DNA of 64,000 nt from assembly GCF_018613195.1 (NCBI RefSeq), contig NZ_JAGGQQ010000003.1, positions 140,735 through 204,734 of the forward strand, read 5' to 3'. Shown here in pieces: positions 1 through 9,594 of this stretch. A program made the translations under genes and the position numbers. The stretch's first letter is position 1; each line of letters starts with the position of its first letter. This stretch comes from Bacillus sp. ISL-45. GTDB taxonomy: Bacteria; Bacillota; Bacilli; Bacillales; Cytobacillaceae. The notes under the pieces were generated by a model. That model ran no database searches and was not told the DNA's origin. It saw only the letters and a program-made list of their open reading frames with translations.

Positions 1-15
1 GATTGTGACAGCCAT
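1..15 (-). CDS. LacI-family transcriptional regulator, N-terminal fragment (gene runs off the left edge)
   Basis: Only the first five codons are inside the window; they read Met-Ala-Val-Thr-Ile, the usual opening of LacI/GalR regulators, where the DNA-binding helix-turn-helix begins at once. A strong ribosome site (GGGAGGGG, six bases before the ATG) supports the start. The gene lies downstream of the malE-malF-malG-amylase genes on the same strand, where a MalR/MdxR-type maltodextrin repressor would be expected. LacI-type operator sequences near 4182-4191 and 5675-5684 fit such a regulator. The family call rests on five residues plus context, so it is an inference. Confidence 0.55.
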
Positions 16-132
16 AAAGTTCCCCTCCCTTTTGCCAGAGCAATTCCCTTATCTTTATTATAAATGAATTGTCCAGGTTTTTTGCTTATTTTTTTAAGCG
101 TCCATTAAACAACAGTTCAGGCAAGTGTTGGG

Positions 133-1674
133 CTATTCTCCTTGCTCTTTGTTTCTCTTCCTCCTCTTAAATAGAAGGAAAATGAAGCCGAAGAAAGCAG
201 CGTATACAGCACCCATTGCCAGTAAATAAGGAATATTCAATCCGGTTTTTTCCGCAAGAACATAAATTTCTGCTTTTTCCCGATCCATAGCCAGGTTATA
301 TTCTCCATCCTTGCTTCTGACAAGATCATTCGCAAGCAAGCCTCTCAGCTCTTTGCCATCTTCCAGCTGATCCGCTGTCAATGTGACATTCTGGGTATTT
401 GAAGTATTATTAATCGCAATGACGGCAGTTTCATTCTCATAGGTCCTTTTGAAAACAGCCATTCCTTTCTTTTCATAAAGAACTTCCAAATCGCCTCTCC
501 TCAATGAAGGAAGGTCATTGCGCAGCTCACCAATTTTCGTGATGTAATCAATTAATTCTTTATCCGCCCTGAAGCTCATCTGCCTGCGGTTATCCGGGTC
601 TTCTCCACCGTCTAGCGCGATTTCACTTCCATAATAGACAATCGGAATTCCTGGAGCAGTATACATATAGGTCAGCGCCATCTTCCATCTCGTTCCTGGA
701 TGGTGCCTGTTCTGGACGGCTTTCCTTGTGAACCTGACCATATCATGGTTGTCGATAAAATTACCCATCAACTCAGGGTTTTCGTATATCGCTTTATTTC
801 TCTTTGCAGTTGTTAAAAGCCAGTCCAAAGTTTGGTCAGGCTTTTCGAATGCAGTGCGCAGCTGCTCATTCAATGGAAAATCAACAAAGCCATCGATTCC
901 CGCTCTATCATATTCAGCAATATAATTTGGGTCCTCAGACCATACCTCGCCAATCAGATAAAAGTCATCTTTTACACTTTTCACTTCTTTTGAAAAATCC
1001 TCCCAGAACTCAACCGGGACGTGGCGGACAGTATCGAGTCTGTAGCCGTCGATATCCGTTTCTTCAATCCACCATTTAGCGGCATCCAGCAAATATTTCT
1101 TTGTCTCCGGATTTTCCTGGGCTAAATCCGGCAATCCATAAAGCCAGTTATTCTCCAGCTGGTCTTGATCGTTCCAGTCAAAAATATCCTGCTTTTCATG
1201 GAACCAATCTTTCTTAGCAGGATCATTTACCCACTCGTGTTCGGGCGCAACATGGTTGACGACAAAATCCAAAATGATCTTAATGTCACGATCATGTGCT
1301 TCTTTTACCAGCTCTTTGAATTTGTCAACGCTTCCAAAATGCTCTTCTGTATTATAGAAGTCTTTGATCCAGTATCCATGGTATCCTTTATCGACATTAT
1401 CGAACACAGGTGTCAGCCAGATAGCGGTAAAACCCATATCCTTAATATAATCCAGCTGGTCGATAACACCCTGGAAATCGCCTCCATGATAGGCCCTTGG
1501 GTCATTCGCATCAACATCGAAATCATTGCTATTGTCACCGTTGTTAAAACGGTCAACCATTAAAAAGTAAATTGTTTCATCCTGCCATTTGCGTCCTTCT
1601 TTTTCAGCGGCACCTACCGGGAGGGAGCTAAAAAGAAGAAACGGAATCAAGATGAAGATGATCATTTTTTTCAT
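133..1674 (-). CDS. Secreted, membrane-anchored alpha-amylase (GH13)
   Basis: A 513-residue glycoside hydrolase family 13 enzyme that should cut alpha-1,4-glucans outside the cell to maltodextrins. Residues 1-22 form a signal peptide. The catalytic barrel shows the family landmarks: DFVVNH, the nucleophile in DGYRLDTVRH, the acid/base glutamate in LIGEVW, and FIDNHD. The last 35 residues contain one hydrophobic segment followed by KRRKR, which should fix the enzyme to the outer face of the membrane. It is the last enzyme gene of the maltodextrin transport run, 71 nt after malG, with a hairpin between. Anchoring next to the importer would pass products straight to MalE. Exact specificity (amylase or maltogenic) cannot be read from the sequence. 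Confidence 0.9.
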   Translation of the reverse strand: MKKMIIFILIPFLLFSSLPVGAAEKEGRKWQDETIYFLMVDRFNNGDNSNDFDVDANDPRAYHGGDFQGVIDQLDYIKDMGFTAIWLTPVFDNVDKGYHGYWIKDFYNTEEHFGSVDKFKELVKEAHDRDIKIILDFVVNHVAPEHEWVNDPAKKDWFHEKQDIFDWNDQDQLENNWLYGLPDLAQENPETKKYLLDAAKWWIEETDIDGYRLDTVRHVPVEFWEDFSKEVKSVKDDFYLIGEVWSEDPNYIAEYDRAGIDGFVDFPLNEQLRTAFEKPDQTLDWLLTTAKRNKAIYENPELMGNFIDNHDMVRFTRKAVQNRHHPGTRWKMALTYMYTAPGIPIVYYGSEIALDGGEDPDNRRQMSFRADKELIDYITKIGELRNDLPSLRRGDLEVLYEKKGMAVFKRTYENETAVIAINNTSNTQNVTLTADQLEDGKELRGLLANDLVRSKDGEYNLAMDREKAEIYVLAEKTGLNIPYLLAMGAVYAAFFGFIFLLFKRRKRNKEQGE

Positions 1675-1695
1675 CTCCGGTCCTCCTCATAATTT

Positions 1696-1723
1696 AAGCA
1701 AAGGCCAAATATGGCCTTTGCTT
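1696..1723 (-). terminator. Intercistronic hairpin between malG and the amylase gene
   Basis: Perfect 11-bp inverted repeat (AAGCAAAGGCC / GGCCTTTGCTT) with a 6-nt loop between malG and the amylase start. No long T-run follows in the direction of transcription, so it is more likely a partial terminator or an mRNA-stabilising/processing hairpin than a full stop. Confidence 0.55.
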
Positions 1724-1745
1724 AAAATGTTTCTGCCCTAATAGA

Positions 1746-2588
1746 TTATCCTTTTGTTCCTCCTGCCGTCAAACCAGAAACAAAGTATTTTTGGAATGAC
1801 AGGAACAGGATGGCAATCGGTACCGCAATCAATACTGCACCAGCAGCGAACGTCGTGAATTCTGCACCGAACTGTTTGGCTACCATATCGTATAGACCAA
1901 CTGCAAGTGTGTATTTTTCTTCTGTTCTTAAAAGGATTCTTGCAAGGATGAAATCACCGAATGGAGCAATGAACGCGAACAATGCTACAACCGCGATGAT
2001 CGGTGTTGCAAGCGGCATGACGATCTGGAAGAAAATCCTCAAGTGGCCGGCACCGTCCATTTTAGCTGATTCATCGAGTTCTTTCGGAATCGTATCAAGA
2101 TATCCCTTCATTAACCAAGTATTCATCGGAATTGCGCCCCCAACATATACAAGGATCAAGCCTAGATGAGTGTCAAGTAACCCAGTCAATAATGCTAGGA
2201 TGAAAATCGCGATCAGGGCTGCAAAGTTTGGAATCATCTGCAGGATCAGGAATGTCATCAAGCTGTTTTTACGGCCGATGAAACGATAGCGTGAAAAGGA
2301 ATACGCAGTCAGGCTGACAAGGATGACTGTAAACACCATTGTCAATACACTTACCTTAAGCGAATTCCAGTACCAGTATAAGTACGCGCTTTGGTTAGTA
2401 TCGAAAAGCTCCTTATAGTGAGCAAGCGTAGCATTTTCCGGAATGATGCTTGAACCGGATAAACTCTGACCTGGATTGAATGATGAACCGACAATCCATA
2501 GCAGCGGGTAAATAATGATCGCGAACATAGCTAAAATCACAAGATACGTTAATGTCAGTCTGAGATATTTCTGTCGTTTGATACTCAT
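1746..2588 (-). CDS. mdxG: Maltodextrin ABC transporter permease MalG/MdxG
   Basis: A 280-residue integral membrane protein with about six transmembrane segments, the usual size for MalG-type permeases. The cytoplasmic EAA loop that docks the ATPase is visible as KELDESAKMDGAGH followed by the invariant hydrophobic stretch. It pairs with MalF to form the channel for maltodextrins delivered by MalE. The start lies 1 nt from the malF stop, so the two are translationally coupled. No ATPase gene is present here; as in other Bacilli an MsmX-type shared ATPase elsewhere in the genome probably energises the transporter (inference). Confidence 0.92.
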   Translation of the reverse strand: MSIKRQKYLRLTLTYLVILAMFAIIIYPLLWIVGSSFNPGQSLSGSSIIPENATLAHYKELFDTNQSAYLYWYWNSLKVSVLTMVFTVILVSLTAYSFSRYRFIGRKNSLMTFLILQMIPNFAALIAIFILALLTGLLDTHLGLILVYVGGAIPMNTWLMKGYLDTIPKELDESAKMDGAGHLRIFFQIVMPLATPIIAVVALFAFIAPFGDFILARILLRTEEKYTLAVGLYDMVAKQFGAEFTTFAAGAVLIAVPIAILFLSFQKYFVSGLTAGGTKG

Positions 2589-2589
2589 A

Positions 2590-3873
2590 TTACATCATAT
2601 CCTCTTCTTGGAATGATTTCGTTCTCTTAAACTGCCATAAAGCAACTCCAATAACGATCAAGGAAAGGAGCATGGTGATGGCAGCAGCTTTAGAATATTG
2701 TGCAGATGTCATCGTGAGGCTGTAAATCCACGAAATCAGGATATCTGTGCCCCCGGCATTAGCGCCTGGCACAGCAGGTCCGCCGCCATTAAAGAGATAA
2801 ATAATATTAAAGTTATTGAAGTTGAACGTGTATTGCGTAATCAGAATTGGCGCTGTAGCGAAAAGCACAAGCGGCAATGTGATGTTCTTGAACTTCTGGA
2901 AGTTTGTCGCACCATCCACAGTCGCTGCTTCGTATAATTCTTCCGGAATGGATTGAAGGACACCGGTTACCATTGCGAAAATGAACGGGAATCCAAGCCA
3001 TGTTTGAATCATGATCAACGCGATTTTCGTATACATGGCTTCTGTCATCCATGGAATAGGATCGATTCCAAAGAAACCAAGAATATCACGGTTGATAGCA
3101 CCGAATGATTCGTTGAACATACCAGCAAATACAAGGATTGATACGAATGCAGGTACTGCCCAAGGAAGAATGAACACTGTACGGATGATTGCCTTTCCTT
3201 TTACATCCTTCTGGTTTACGAGAATCGCCAGGAACATTCCCAATGCAACCTGGAAAGTAGTTGCAACGAAAGTCCAGATGATTGTCCATGAAAGTACGGA
3301 GAAGAATGTCTGACGCCAAGATTCTAGTTGGAACAAATCGAAGAAGTTTTTCAGTCCGACCCAGTCAACCAATTTTGCAGGTGGTGAATGGTACAGATCA
3401 TAGTTAGTGAAAGCTAGTAAAACTACGAATAGAATTGGGAATACAACAACAAAAATCAATAGCAGGAATCCAGGTGACATGATCAAATATGGGAATCCAT
3501 TATCAATTAAATTGTTGTATTGCTCCTTAACAGTGCTAAGACGCTCTCCCATGTCTCTTTTTAAGCCAGTCTTATATGCATCATTTAAGTTGAATAGATA
3601 GAAACCGATTCCAAAGATCAGGACAATCAGTGCCAGGATCCCTTCAACCATCAAGAAGATGGAGTGGTCACGAGGCGTCTGCTCTCCGAGTGTAAACAGG
3701 CCCCATAACCCCATGTTGAGCAGGTCTGCGAACACTCCGAAGAATGCACCGGTCAAAATTAAGAATGCGATCCCTTTTAAATATTGTTTGTTGTATAGCT
3801 GTCCTAGCCCTGGAATAATCGAAAGGGCTGCTGCTATTCTGCGGTGGTTGGTTTGATAGGACTTCTCTTTCAT
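2590..3873 (-). CDS. mdxF: Maltodextrin ABC transporter permease MalF/MdxF
   Basis: A 427-residue permease, longer than MalG because of an N-terminal hydrophobic region containing the motif GLGQLYNKQYLKG, followed by further membrane segments before the permease core; MalF proteins of Bacilli commonly have this. The EAA loop reads EELYEAATVDGATN. It forms the heterodimeric maltodextrin channel with MalG, whose gene follows 1 nt later. A gap of about 460 nt with a hairpin and a putative second promoter separates it from malE, so the permeases can be made at a different level from the binding protein. Confidence 0.92.
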   Translation of the reverse strand: MKEKSYQTNHRRIAAALSIIPGLGQLYNKQYLKGIAFLILTGAFFGVFADLLNMGLWGLFTLGEQTPRDHSIFLMVEGILALIVLIFGIGFYLFNLNDAYKTGLKRDMGERLSTVKEQYNNLIDNGFPYLIMSPGFLLLIFVVVFPILFVVLLAFTNYDLYHSPPAKLVDWVGLKNFFDLFQLESWRQTFFSVLSWTIIWTFVATTFQVALGMFLAILVNQKDVKGKAIIRTVFILPWAVPAFVSILVFAGMFNESFGAINRDILGFFGIDPIPWMTEAMYTKIALIMIQTWLGFPFIFAMVTGVLQSIPEELYEAATVDGATNFQKFKNITLPLVLFATAPILITQYTFNFNNFNIIYLFNGGGPAVPGANAGGTDILISWIYSLTMTSAQYSKAAAITMLLSLIVIGVALWQFKRTKSFQEEDMM

Positions 3874-4172
3874 CCTATATTCCCCTTTCTCTTTCTATGT
3901 TTTTTTAAGGCACCTCATCGTGTAACCCGCTATTCATGCCTACTCTGGACCATTCCCGTGTCAAACTGCTTCTTTTCATAGAGTTTGATAGAGAATGGGC
4001 AAAGCATTGGCGAAAGCTGTAATCCTTGCGAAGAGACCTTGGTAAAAGCATCAGATGCTTTATGAGAACGAATACATTGTTTCCCGTAATGGAATACCTG
4101 CTCGAGACAACACTATTATTGTAACGATTTTTCGTGTTTTCACTCTCATGAAGCACCTGATCAGCTATCTCT
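3874..4172. other. Untranslated region upstream of malF
   Basis: No convincing gene in this stretch. Only short ORFs without ribosome sites occur on either strand. It is probably the malF leader, running from the putative promoter near 4173-4201 to the malF start. Confidence 0.4.
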
Positions 4173-4201
4173 ATTCTAGCGCAACCGTTTGCTCAATGAA
4201 A
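4173..4201 (-). promoter_or_regulatory. Putative malF promoter overlapping a LacI-type operator
   Basis: Read on the minus strand there is a -10-like TAGAAT (4173-4178) and a weak -35-like TTCATT 16 nt upstream. Between them lies CAAACGGTTG (4182-4191), a near-palindrome of the LacI/GalR family type, closely similar to the perfect CAAACGTTTG upstream of malE. The placement would let a repressor block polymerase directly. The promoter boxes are imperfect; the operator resemblance is the stronger evidence. Confidence 0.4.
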
Positions 4202-4293
4202 GACTTTTTTACTGCAGTTTTCGTAAACTTTGTGACTTTTCACATACCGTTTATGAAAACACAGAAAATGGAATAAACTACTGGAAAATATAA

Positions 4294-4317
4294 CAGTACC
4301 CCCCAAGGGAGGTACTG
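4294..4317 (-). terminator. Hairpin downstream of malE (attenuating terminator)
   Basis: Inverted repeat CAGTACC / GGTACTG with a G/C-rich loop about 17 nt after the malE stop, followed on the minus strand by an AT-rich run. It probably terminates most malE transcripts and keeps binding protein in excess over the permeases. Confidence 0.6.
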
Positions 4318-4333
4318 CTATACCTTTTTCCTA

Positions 4334-5611
4334 TTATTTTGAGTGGTTTTGCTTGATGTTTTGCTCGATTTGTTTTACAGCTGAATCAAGAGCAGCTTGT
4401 GGTTCCGCTTTGCCTGTTACAACAGTTTGCAATGCGCTTGCCATTGGTGCCCAAACTTCACCCATTTCAGGGATGTTTGGCATTGGAACTGCGTCTTGAG
4501 TTTGAAGGGCAACAGCTTTCGCACCTTCGTTTTCAGCAAGAGCAGGATCGTCAACTAGTGCTACGTTCGTTGGAACTTCACCAGTTTGTTCGAAACGGTA
4601 TTTAGCGTTTTCGTCATTAGTGATGTACTCAAGGAACTTTGTAGCCCATTCCTGGTTCTTAGAATAAGAAGAAACGTGCCAGCCTTTAACACCCATGAAA
4701 GTCTTCATTGGTGTGCCATCAGCGAATTTAGGGAATGGAGCAACACCGAAATCGATGCCAGCATCTTTCATGCCGCCGAACGCCCATGGTCCGTTCATGA
4801 CAGAAGCAACCTTACCTTCATTGAATAGTCCGTCCATAGCAGAACCGCCGTTTTCGCCGATGATTCCGTTAGGGAATAACTTTTCATTGTACCATTTCTG
4901 GATGTATTCAGTTCCTTCAACAGCACCTTCGTTGTTCAATCCAAGATCTTGCGGGTTAAGAGCGCCGTCTTTTTCACCGAATACATATCCGCCGTTACCA
5001 GCGATTGGAGCGTGTGCAAAGTAGAAGTTATCCCAAAGTGCAAGGAAACCGTATTTGCCGTCTTTAGTGTTAGCTTTTGCAAATTCGTAAAGGTCTTCCA
5101 TTGTAGCTGGAACTTCAGTCATAAGAGCTTTGTTGTAGATGAACACTGGAGTTTCAGCAGACTTTGGAAGTCCGTATAATTTACCATCGAAAGTTTGAGC
5201 ATCGATTGAAGACTCAGAGTAAGTACCCTTAACGTCATCGCTTACATTAAGTTCAGCAATGTGACCCTGAACTGCAAGTTCACCGATTTGGTCATGTGGA
5301 AGAGTGATGATGTCCGGGCCAGTTCCAGCAGGACCGTCAAGACGTAATTGTTCTTTCATTTTTGTAGCCATTTCTACTTCTTTGAAATCGATTTTGATTC
5401 CGTGTTCTTTTTCGAAGTCTTCAGCTACTTTTGTAAGCCAGCCAGACTTATCTTTGTCTTCCCAAACTACTAGCTTCTCTGGTTTAGAAGCGTCTTCTGT
5501 TTTCTCACCGTTGTCTTTTGAACCTGTGTTCTCTTCTTCTTTAGGTCCACAAGCAGCAAGTGCGCCAATCATTAAGACCAGCATCATGAAAATCGACAAT
5601 GCCTTTTTCAT
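4334..5611 (-). CDS. mdxE: Maltodextrin-binding lipoprotein MalE/MdxE
   Basis: A 425-residue extracellular solute-binding protein (family 1). The first 21 residues are a lipoprotein signal peptide ending in the lipobox LAAC, so the mature protein is acylated on that cysteine and tethered to the outer membrane face. The body shows the MalE-type arrangement, including TGPDIITLPHDQIGELA, VNGPWAFGG-like and FLEYITNDENAKYRF-like segments. It captures maltodextrins for the MalF-MalG channel. It is the first gene of the operon, behind a good sigma-A promoter with a cre-like site, which suggests glucose repression by CcpA and induction by maltodextrin. Confidence 0.93.
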   Translation of the reverse strand: MKKALSIFMMLVLMIGALAACGPKEEENTGSKDNGEKTEDASKPEKLVVWEDKDKSGWLTKVAEDFEKEHGIKIDFKEVEMATKMKEQLRLDGPAGTGPDIITLPHDQIGELAVQGHIAELNVSDDVKGTYSESSIDAQTFDGKLYGLPKSAETPVFIYNKALMTEVPATMEDLYEFAKANTKDGKYGFLALWDNFYFAHAPIAGNGGYVFGEKDGALNPQDLGLNNEGAVEGTEYIQKWYNEKLFPNGIIGENGGSAMDGLFNEGKVASVMNGPWAFGGMKDAGIDFGVAPFPKFADGTPMKTFMGVKGWHVSSYSKNQEWATKFLEYITNDENAKYRFEQTGEVPTNVALVDDPALAENEGAKAVALQTQDAVPMPNIPEMGEVWAPMASALQTVVTGKAEPQAALDSAVKQIEQNIKQNHSK

Positions 5612-5674
5612 GTGTATACCCCTCCTAAAAATGTGTAATTACTCTTCATTGTGCAGATAGTCTTCCATTCTGTG

Positions 5675-5684
5675 CAAACGTTTG
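5675..5684. promoter_or_regulatory. LacI-type operator upstream of malE
   Basis: Perfect 10-bp palindrome CAAACGTTTG in the malE leader, about 40 nt downstream of the predicted transcription start. This is the core of LacI/GalR family operators, and a LacI-family gene begins at the window edge. A variant copy lies upstream of malF. Confidence 0.5.
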
Positions 5685-5703
5685 TAATTTAGTTTGCAAA
5701 TCT

Positions 5704-5720
5704 ATGAAAACGATTGCACA
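5704..5720. promoter_or_regulatory. cre-like site (CcpA) upstream of malE
   Basis: The 17-mer ATGAAAACGATTGCACA matches the cre consensus WTGNAARCGNWWWCAWW with two mismatches. It lies just downstream of the predicted transcription start of malE, a position where CcpA normally represses. Confidence 0.5.
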
Positions 5721-5731
5721 ACCTACTTCTT

Positions 5732-5759
5732 ATTATAAAGGCTTAAATCTTTTTGACAA
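5732..5759 (-). promoter_or_regulatory. Sigma-A promoter of malE
   Basis: On the minus strand: -35 TTGTCA (5754-5759), 16-nt spacer, -10 TATAAT (5732-5737). Five of six and six of six matches to consensus, about 120 nt upstream of the malE start. Confidence 0.65.
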
Positions 5760-5974
5760 CTAATTTTTTTATTTTTTTTAAAAGTCAGCTGAAATCATTA
5801 AAGTTTTGTGAATCAGCTTTTTATTGATTGACATTTCAAAATGAGTGTTCTACCCTTGTTTTAATCTTGATATGTTGCAGCTCTTTCCGTTAAAATTTCA
5901 TCAAATAGAGCAAAACATTCATTTAATAAGTTCACTCTATAATTTTCTGGAACTTCGCAATATCAGCAATTTAA

Positions 5975-7756
<1,782 letters not shown>

Positions 7757-7764
7757 AACTCGCA

Positions 7765-7792
7765 AACCCCTTTCCTTTCCGGGAAAGGGGTT
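7765..7792 (+). terminator. Terminator after the neopullulanase gene
   Basis: 11-bp stem AACCCCTTTCC / GGAAAGGGGTT, a short loop, then a T-rich run, starting 9 nt after the stop codon. Confidence 0.85.
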
Positions 7793-7962
7793 GCTCTTTG
7801 TTCTTTGTATGTCCATTCAGACTATTAATGTCATTTCATCCATTTCAATTAAGATACGATGCTTTTCCAATTATTTTTTTCGGAAAACGAATCTTTTTCA
7901 CTTCTATTTCTCCCTATAGTCTGTATAATTAAGGAATTGAATGACAGCTTGGAGATGTAAAC

Positions 7963-9324
7963 ATGAAGAATAAAACTGCTAAACTATCACTCTTTGCCAT
8001 TACATGGCCACTTTTTATTGAAATTCTCCTATATATGCTGATGGGGAATGCGGATACGCTGATGCTGTCCCAGTATTCGGATAATTCCGTGGCAGCTGTC
8101 GGGGTTTCCAATCAGATTCTCTCGATGGTTATTGTCATGTTTGGCTTCATTGCAACAGGGACTGCCATCCTGGTCGCACAGAACCTGGGGGCAGAACGAA
8201 ATGATGAGGCTCGTGAAGTTTCATCTGTATCCATTGGGGCAAATCTTGTATTTGGCCTGGTCCTGAGCGCTGCCGTGTTCATTTTCAGTGAGCAACTGCT
8301 CCGATTAATGGATCTGCCACCTGAACTGTTCGATGAAGCCAATTCTTATCTGCGGATTGTCGGCGGCTTTTCGTTCATCCAGTCGCTGATCATGACAGTC
8401 AGCAGTATTATCCGCAGCTATGGATTTACACGTGATATCATGTATGTCACAATCGGCATGAATGTACTCAATGTCATCGGCAATTATTTCTTCATCTTCG
8501 GCCCGTTCGGCTTCCCTGTCCTTGGGGTTGAGGGTGTGGCGATTTCAACCACTGTCAGCCGGGTCATCGGATTGCTGGCGGCTATTTATGTGATGACAAA
8601 GCGAGTCCCTGGCTCATTGCCAATATCGTTGCTGTTCAGTTTTCCAAAAAAACATTTGAAAAATCTGCTTAATATCGGCATTCCTTCAGCTGGGGAGCAC
8701 TTGAGCTACAATAGCTCCCAGATGGTGATCACCTATTTTATCGCTACGTTAGGAACCCAGGCATTGACCGCAAAAGTTTATACTCAAAATGTCATGATGT
8801 TCATTTTCCTTTTCAGTATCGCGATCAGCCAGGGCACTCAGATTTTGATTGGCCATATGGTCGGCGCAAAAGAAATCGAGAATGCGTATAAGCGCGCATT
8901 AAAAAGTTTAAAGCTGGCTATTTTAATTTCCATTGCTGCCGCGTTGGCCGTGTCCTTCTTTTCGAAAGACCTGCTCGGAATCTTCACGGATAATATGAGC
9001 ATCATTGAGGTCGGTACCACATTGATTTTACTCACAATCATCCTTGAACCCGGCAGATCCTTTAACCTTGTACTGATCAGTTCACTCAGGGCAGCCGGAG
9101 ATGTAAAATTCCCTGTTTATATGGGAATCCTGTCGATGTGGGGAGTAAGCGTAACACTATCTTATTTCCTAGGGATATATCTTGAGATGGGACTTGTCGG
9201 CATTTGGATCGCCTTCATTGCGGACGAGTGGCTGCGCGGACTGCTTATGCTGTGGCGCTGGAAATCACGAGTTTGGGTGAAAAAATCATTCGTGCCGGAT
9301 GCCCAGCCAGTGCAGGCTGAATAA
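7963..9324 (+). CDS. MATE-family multidrug/toxin exporter
   Basis: A 453-residue membrane protein with about twelve hydrophobic segments in two homologous halves. The N-terminal half has GNADTLMLSQYSDNSVAAVGV and the C-terminal half the matching family pattern. MATE proteins export cationic drugs and metabolites using Na+ or H+ gradients. Ribosome site GGAGATG lies a few bases upstream and a -10-like TATAAT at 7923-7928. In B. subtilis a MATE gene, yisQ, lies just beyond asnO; this may be the same locus displaced by the dicarboxylate module. Substrate cannot be inferred. Confidence 0.9.
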   Translation: MKNKTAKLSLFAITWPLFIEILLYMLMGNADTLMLSQYSDNSVAAVGVSNQILSMVIVMFGFIATGTAILVAQNLGAERNDEAREVSSVSIGANLVFGLVLSAAVFIFSEQLLRLMDLPPELFDEANSYLRIVGGFSFIQSLIMTVSSIIRSYGFTRDIMYVTIGMNVLNVIGNYFFIFGPFGFPVLGVEGVAISTTVSRVIGLLAAIYVMTKRVPGSLPISLLFSFPKKHLKNLLNIGIPSAGEHLSYNSSQMVITYFIATLGTQALTAKVYTQNVMMFIFLFSIAISQGTQILIGHMVGAKEIENAYKRALKSLKLAILISIAAALAVSFFSKDLLGIFTDNMSIIEVGTTLILLTIILEPGRSFNLVLISSLRAAGDVKFPVYMGILSMWGVSVTLSYFLGIYLEMGLVGIWIAFIADEWLRGLLMLWRWKSRVWVKKSFVPDAQPVQAE

Positions 9325-9349
9325 GTTATGGAGACTATGCTGCTAGCCT

Positions 9350-9502
9350 TTAATTGTACCCTTATGGATGGAGATTCTGCTGCATAAGGGTACGATTTGC
9401 CCTTAATTGTATCCTTATAGAAAGTGATGCTGCTGCATAAGGATACGGTTTGCCCTTAATTGTATCCTTATAGGAAGCGATGCTGCTGCATAAGGGTACG
9501 AT
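9350..9502 (+). repeat. Tandem array, three 53-nt units with covarying inverted arms
   Basis: Three units begin at 9350, 9403 and 9456, exactly 53 nt apart. Each has a 10-nt arm, an 18-nt loop ending in CTGCTGC and the complementary arm. The arms are GTACCCTTAT/ATAAGGGTAC in unit 1 and GTATCCTTAT/ATAAGGATAC in unit 2; unit 3 has GTATCCTTAT/ATAAGGGTAC, a G-U pair in RNA. The array lies after the MATE gene. Confidence 0.9.
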
Positions 9503-9528
9503 TATCTCGCAAACATTTAATGTAATTA

Positions 9529-9569
9529 AAAACTCCCGACCAGAATGTTGAATTCCAGCCGGGAGTTTT
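9529..9569. terminator. Bidirectional terminator between the MATE gene and the dehydrogenase
   Basis: Stem AAAACTCCCG / CGGGAGTTTT with a 21-nt loop and A/T runs on both sides. It can serve the MATE gene (plus) and the convergent dehydrogenase gene (minus). Confidence 0.8.
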
Positions 9570-9594
9570 TATTTTTCTGATCCGGTGTGCCCTT

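Noticed and set aside
4055..4276. Plus-strand 73-residue frame between malE and malF
   Set aside because: No ribosome site, no known similarity, and it overlaps promoter/operator sequences of malF.
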